From: Glandiceps talaboti
Taxonomy: Eukaryota; Hemichordata; Enteropneusta; Spengelidae
DNA: 64,000 nucleotides
Direction: 5' to 3'
NCBI RefSeq assembly: GCF_964340395.1
Contig: NC_135562.1
Location: 15,321,796-15,385,795, forward strand
Shown piece by piece: positions 59,301 through 64,000 of the stretch. Positions within the stretch are counted from its first letter, which is position 1; each line of letters opens with the position of its first letter. Below the pieces are notes generated by a model. The model had not been told where the DNA came from, made no database searches, and saw only the letters and a program-made list of their open reading frames with translations. Position numbers and translations under genes: made by a program.

Positions 59301-62300
59301 GGTTCTTTGGACATTACCGTAGTAGGAGTACAGTTAAGGACTTGCATACATTGTTTTTTTTATATAGACTATTTCTAAAATTAGTATTCAGAGTCTTGTG
59401 GTGGCCTACGAGGGTGCAGTGCAGTGCAGCAAAGTAAGCAAACTTTGCCATTTTCATTATATCTACATGCACATGCACAGTATGACTAGAAATATGATAG
59501 GAAAGGCCACCTTTTATTTGATGAAGAAGCACAATTAGAAATCACCCAAATCACCCTCGAAATTGTTTGCCTCATCAGCCCGTGCTTCTCCTTCAGCAGG
59601 CGCTGCAAATCCATCCTACAAGAACAGTAAGAAGATGCGGTGCAGAGAGAAGTCATGGTCAGTGATGGGGGGAAAAAAAGAACCAACAAGATACCGCAGA
59701 GAGCAACGTTGTGTGACTGACGATGAACGTACATGTTGTACTTTGAGATAGAATTAAATGGAGACAAAGACAGAAACGCTGTGATTTATTACATAATGTA
59801 AACGTCAGTCAGTTAGAGAAATGAATAGATACAATGATAGACAGACAGAAATGCTGTGATTTACTTTGCTACGTATATGTAGTCAGAGGTAGAAATTAAT
59901 GGATACAATAAAAGAATTGCAATGACTGACTACGCTGTGTTCATACCAGTCATGTCAAATTATGGATACAATGAAGAATACAACTGTGACACAACGTTCA
60001 TGTTATAGTTGGTGATGTACAATCACAAAGACAGGAACGCTGTGACTAACAACACAACGCAAATGTCGTAGTTAGCGATGTACAATCACAAAGACAGGAA
60101 CGCTGTGACTAACAACACAACGCAAATGTCGTAGTTAGCGATGTACAATCACAAAGACAGGAACGCTGTGACTGACAACACAACGCAAATGTCGAGGTTA
60201 GTGATGTACAATCACAAAGACAGGAACGCTGTGACTAACAACACAACGCAAATGTCGTAGTTAGTGATGTACAATCACAAAGACAGTAACGCTGTGACTA
60301 ACAACACAACGCAAATGTCGTAGTTAGGGATGTACAATCACAAAGACAGGAACGCTGTGACTGACAACACAACGCAAATGTCGTAGTTAGTGATGTACAA
60401 TCACAAAGACAGGAACGCTGTCACTGACAACACAACGTTCATGTCATAGTTCGTGACGCGCAATATCATAAATACAAGAATGCTGCGACTGCAGACACAA
60501 CATTCAAACACGGGTTCCATGACAAATTGCTGCCTTCACAAGGCCGCTAAATATTCAAACATCAAGACAAAGCTTAAATTAAATCACACGACAATGTCTC
60601 TAAATCAGCAGATGCTGTTAGAAAAGTGAACAGACATTGATTCCACATGCTTTTGTGACAATACAAGACAACTTGGCAGGGCTAAAAGGAACCATGTGAT
60701 GGGTATCCATCAAAATATTTTTCAAGGCAGTATTTTGGAGTAAAATTCTGTAGATTTGATCAAGAATGATACATGCATTAGTAACATTTTACCAGCTCCA
60801 GTCAACGTTTAGACAAAATGTTTTTTTTTTTTGGTTTGCCCGACTAGTAGGAATCATAATTGATTTTCTGATTCCAAGCATCGAGAGCATCATTATTAGC
60901 TGTTTTGTATGTACCAATCTCTACCGCATAACTGTACTAGAATATCCTTGTCCTGTGGGCTTCCATCGACTACATAGGGCTAATCATTTGTTGACTTGTT
61001 ACTGTGACTCCGTGTTATTGCCATTGCAGTAACACGTCAACAAATGATTAGCCCTATGTAGTCGATGAGGGCCCACACAGTACAATTATGCAGTAGATAC
61101 TGGCACACCACAAAACAACTCTTTCAGAAATGCGATGCTCCGAGGACTGTGAGAGACTCTAGTCAAACAGATATTTGGACAAAAACTGGATACAGATGAA
61201 ATGTTAATTTTTGGGAAATCTTGATATAGTCTTCAAAATTTCACTATACAATGAGCAACATATTCAGAGAGAATATAATATAGATTGAAGTAAATTGCTA
61301 TGGACTGAGTTACTGTTGGTGCTTCACTTACCTCTGTTGCATAAAGAACTTGAACAATTTTCTCAATACCAGGATGATTTTCGTCTTCATGCTGCTGACA
61401 AATAATTTCAATTTCACGTAGTTTACTGAAGTAAAAGTCTCTCTCTTTTTCCAGTCCATCAACTGTCAGCTTCACTTCCAATAACTAAAGGAAGGCAAGA
61501 GTGAAAATAACACCTCTTTAAATTTATTGAAGAAACCCACCAGGTGCAAAAGTAGTTAAAGATTCCAACTCATTTTGTACTCAATAACTAGAGTAATACT
61601 TTAACAAGCCTTCCTTGAAGACATACTACCCAACTTAGTAATACTTTAACAAGACTTCCTTGAAGACACAGCCCCCCCCACTGAGTACCGAATAACACTT
61701 TAACAAGCCTTCATTGGACACATAGCGCCCCCTCTCCACTAAGTAATACTTTAACAAGCCTTACATGAAGAGTCTCCCCCACTGAGTAATGAGTAACACT
61801 TTAACAAGCCTTCATTGAAGACATACTCCCCACTTAGTAATACTTTAACAAACCTTCATTTGACGACACCCCCCCCCCCCCCCCCCCAACTGAATAATAA
61901 TTTAACAAGCCTTCATTGGACACTATGCCCCCATCCCCCTCCCCAACTGAATAATACTTAGTAATACTTTAACAAATCTTCATTGAAGACATATCCCCCA
62001 CACTCCCAAACTGAGTAATAATTTAAAAATATTTGCAATCAAACACTTGTTGGGAGCTGTGATGATCATACATGCAGTCAACCAACCAATTAATTAATCA
62101 ATCAACCAACCAATTGCCTGTTAGGGCTGTAGCCAAATACTTTTTTTGGGTAAGAGTTGTAAAACTTACCTGTTGATTGAGTTCTGCTACTTGGTTGTTA
62201 TTGGTAACTGTGGAAGTGGTTGACATAGCTTTCCTTGCCGGTGCTTTAAAGTGTGGTGCTGCCAAAGTAAATAAGAAGTTATGAAAATGTTTTCAATATT

Positions 62301-63824
62301 TTGTCTTGAACATTGATTTTGTTAACGAGTACCAAGTTGGTAAAACCTAGCAAAATTCAAATTCTATTTCATTTAAAAAAAATAATGTTAAATTCATATC
62401 AAAAACACTGTACTACGTATGGAAATCAATACTACTGCCTGCAGTGTTTTCTGCTGCCTTTCACTCACTATGCTTGTTAGGTACACACAGAACATTTACA
62501 AGCATATTTTGTGTAAGTACCCTACGTAAGCCTAACTGGCACTCGCGCCCTCTATGCATGATGGGGTTTCTGAAGTAGTCAAACTTTTAGTAAACTATAT
62601 ACTCCTCATTTCCAGTTATAGACTTCACAAGTGTATATCCAGATTCACAATTAAGGGGGGTGGGGGGGGGGGTGTGTGTGTGTGTGTGGGGGGGGGGGGG
62701 GTGTAACGAATCACAAAAATAACAATTGCAGATTAGGCAACAGCTACAAGCTTGGGTGTACTGTTCTTGACACAACAGACATCATGGGTTATATAATCAT
62801 TACCATGCATTGTCACTTTGTCCTCATACAAATACCACTATGAAATGCAATAAGGCAAACAAAATAAAAAATAAATCATTGTGTTTCTGATAACATGACT
62901 CCCCAAAACAAACAAAATGTCAGGAGTCAGATATACCTGTCAACATTTTCTATGATCACTATCCTCTCCATGTATAGTCAAACTGACAAATTTCCCCCAA
63001 AAATCTGGCTAAAACTGTCTGCTGGGGAAAGGCTGAACAGTGCATGTCAGTAGTAAATCACCTCAAACTGACAGGTAGTTGTAATTGGTTAATTGGGGGT
63101 TACTTCATTCAGATAATTGCTCACCTATATTCAATTAGTACAGCTGTTTTGACATTTATATTATCACTACAATGTCATTAAACTATCAATGTTGTGGGTA
63201 AGAACAGAATCTTGTGTTAGCGTAACTAGTTTTATTATAGAGTGGAGATTATTGTAGTCATCGTAATGCATATTGGAAACTGGACTAGAGTATGAAGTGA
63301 TACTCAGTTTGACTTGTTTATAGTAGATTACAGTAGATTATTTTTTTTTAGACAGAAAGTCATTACATACAGGTAGTTTTAGTATGGCTTGTGATGGGCA
63401 ACTGGGCATGTGCTTGGTGAATTGTGTTGTAAACTACCAGGTGTCAAGAACAGGACACTCACTCAGACAGACACGTGCACGTGCACACACACACACACAC
63501 ACACACGCACGCACACACACACACACGCACACACACACACACACGACACAAAGCAGCATAACACTGAAGTCTTGATTCAGTTGTACTTGCTTAAAGCTTT
63601 CACAATTATAGTTAGTGTTTAGACATACATGGATTACCTGCCGTGCCAACTGGTTTTCTTGTTCTTCCTGTATCACCACCACCTGGTTGCTGTGTAGTGC
63701 TTCTTGCCACTACTGGATCGTACGCTTGCCCTGTATAGTTTGCGTCAAAAAACTTTTTAAACCATTGTACAAATTCAAAGTTGTCTTGAAATTTACCTTT
63801 GATAAGTCTATCAACTGGAATGAC
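56278..63824 (-). CDS. EB1-family microtubule plus-end protein (MAPRE), partial, two alternative last exons
   Basis: EB1 tracks growing microtubule ends and recruits CAP-Gly and SxIP proteins. Exons in window, in gene order: 63638-63824, 62170-62261, 61332-61484, then either 59535-59615 or 56278-56340. The first encodes the end of the calponin-homology domain ([27 protein letters not shown]), the second a Thr/Asn-rich linker, the third the coiled-coil EB-homology core ([20 protein letters not shown]). All phases match. The N-terminal CH exons lie off the right edge. The EBH core keeps the signature FYF.KLR.IE and CQ residues. Each last exon starts with D-G-F right after YATE, as in other EB proteins. 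They encode different acidic tails, -EQDEY and -DLGDF, and the upstream one has its own poly(A) signal. Confidence 0.95.
57106..57288. mobile_element. MITE with AGAACCCCATG termini, in the EB1 gene
   Basis: AGAACCCCATGCCACG at one end; the other end is the complement of TGTGTCATGGGGTTCT. The middle has a second inverted pair (CTTGCAGTGTTTTCT and its near complement AGAGAACACTGCAAG). A related piece is at about 62435-62572 in another intron. It lies between the two alternative last exons. Confidence 0.7.
57445..57806. mobile_element. AGGCCT-family MITE, copy 6
   Basis: Left terminus degraded to GGGAAAAATTGTGTGG, right terminus AGGCCT intact. Same orientation as copies 2 and 3. Lies between the alternative last exons of the EB1 gene. 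Confidence 0.83.
59513..59518 (-). terminator. Poly(A) signal AATAAA of the proximal EB1 isoform
   Basis: AATAAA on the minus strand 16 bp past the stop of the proximal last exon, followed by a GTGG-type stretch. Confidence 0.6.
59535..59615 (-). CDS. EB1-family gene, proximal alternative last exon (tail -GDLGDF)
   Basis: TTCTTGTAG acceptor; 26 codons beginning [18 protein letters not shown] and ending FEGDLGDF, then TAA. It aligns with the distal exon over DGF.AP.EGE, so the two arose by exon duplication. The tail ends in Asp-Phe instead of Glu-Tyr, so CAP-Gly binding may be altered. A nearby AATAAA supports use as a true last exon. Confidence 0.85.
   Translation of the reverse strand, partial: DGFAAPAEGEARADEANNFEGDLGDF
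60014..60455. repeat. 63-bp minisatellite, seven units, in the EB1 gene
   Basis: Units of TGTACAATCACAAAGACAGG, AACGCTGTGACTAACAACAC, AACGCAAATGTCGTAGTTAG repeat with single changes. Degenerate older units continue leftward to about 59700. Not CRISPR: no unique spacers. Confidence 0.95.
60917..61100. mobile_element. Foldback element with 31-bp perfect arms, in the EB1 gene
   Basis: Inner arms 60965-60995 and 61036-61066 are perfect complements (GTCAACAAATGATTAGCCCT and onward). GTTACTG/CAGTAAC extends the stem inward and GCATAACTGTAC/GTACAATTATGC extends it outward. Transcribed in the EB1 intron it would form a hairpin of about 180 nt. Confidence 0.85.
61332..61484 (-). CDS. EB1-family gene, EB-homology exon
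   Basis: CCTTTAG acceptor, GCAACAGAG|GTAAGTG donor; 51 codons from [15 protein letters not shown] to QVLYATE. Contains the four-helix/coiled-coil core that dimerises and forms the SxIP pocket. Confidence 0.95.
61570..62010. repeat. Diverged tandem repeat of about 55-65 bp, in the EB1 gene
   Basis: Units of TAATACTTTAACAAGCCTTC, TTGAAGACA and a variable C-rich tract, eight or so copies. The C tract ranges from a few to about 25 bases (61862-61887). Confidence 0.85.
62170..62261 (-). CDS. EB1-family gene, linker exon
   Basis: TTTGGCAG acceptor, AACAG|GTAAGT donor. Encodes [20 protein letters not shown] and NQVAELNQQ. Short for an EB linker; basic, Ser/Thr-rich, as expected for the microtubule-affinity region. 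Confidence 0.88.
62648..62702. repeat. G-rich and (TG)n tract
   Basis: Runs of G separated by TG repeats; several G-tracts could form a G-quadruplex on this strand. Confidence 0.85.
63474..63545. repeat. (CA)n microsatellite
   Basis: CA run with CGCA interruptions, about 90 bp past the donor of the CH-domain exon. Confidence 0.95.
63638..63824 (-). CDS. EB1-family gene, end of CH domain
   Basis: TTTCTTTCAG acceptor, GGCAG|GTAATC donor; 62 codons plus one base. [30 protein letters not shown] and YDPVVAR are diagnostic of EB proteins; the Gly/Thr-rich end starts the linker. Confidence 0.97.
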
Positions 63825-64000
63825 CTGAAAGAAAAAAATGGACACAATCTTTTTAAAACTTTGCAGTTTTGTGGTAGTCTACAGGCTATTTGTGGCTATG
63901 ATTCTTTCTCTATGTTGAGAGGAATGAGTCAGATGAAATTTCAAATTAAAACAAAGCTACCCATTATACTGTCATTAACATTATGCTTGTGTTAATCAAT

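Noticed and set aside
60014-60455. Regular repeats suggesting a CRISPR array
   Set aside because: Units are contiguous 63-bp tandem copies without unique spacers, and the genome is eukaryotic.

Overview
The window is nuclear DNA from a eukaryote, almost certainly an invertebrate metazoan. It is AT-rich and intron-bearing, with GT-AG splice junctions, long microsatellites and many short inverted-repeat elements. The protein genes are animal-type: EB1/MAPRE, an SPRY/SOCS-box protein and a protein kinase. A TATA box in the U2-like promoters resembles what I recall for sea-urchin U2 genes, which hints at a marine deuterostome, but I cannot fix the taxon.

Layout. At 107-523 (+) lies the last exon of a kinase-fold gene that enters from the left. 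From 524 to 8629 there are microsatellites, dispersed repeats and no convincing gene. At 8630-9301 (-) is an intronless, complete SPSB3-like gene. From 9302 to about 17300 I see essentially nothing, followed at about 17340-17740 by a minisatellite built on ATGAATATTCAT.

From 18348 to 22321 (-) are three copies of a strongly diverged but structurally intact U2-like snRNA gene. Each has a TATA box at -23 to -30 and a 3'-box-like element, and two of them lie inside a tandem duplication of about 1.28 kb. This is the most interesting part of the window. Every U2 hallmark is present (branch-point recognition GUAGUA, U6-pairing segments, stem-loops I, IIa, IIb, III and IV, Sm site). The 5' half departs far from the near-invariant U2 sequence, in ways that keep the pairings, including the alternative stem IIc.

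From 22938 to 32199 (+) I assembled a seven-exon gene in which every splice phase matches. It encodes a 351-residue protein of a family I do not recognise. Its introns carry two foldback elements, a (ATCAT)n array and a TTAA-flanked piggyBac-like MITE. From 32211 to about 51250 no gene is supported; there are MITEs, minisatellites and recurrent TTTGGCGGGAAA motifs.

From 56278 to 63824 (-), running off the right edge, is an EB1/MAPRE microtubule plus-end gene. It has two alternative last exons encoding different C-terminal tails, ending in -QDEY and -LGDF. The region left of it (about 51250-56277) is probably its 3'UTR or intergenic.

The protein genes show no functional linkage to one another. 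The mobile-element content is dominated by non-autonomous inverted-repeat families, the most abundant being a family of about 360 bp with AGGCCT termini (six copies).
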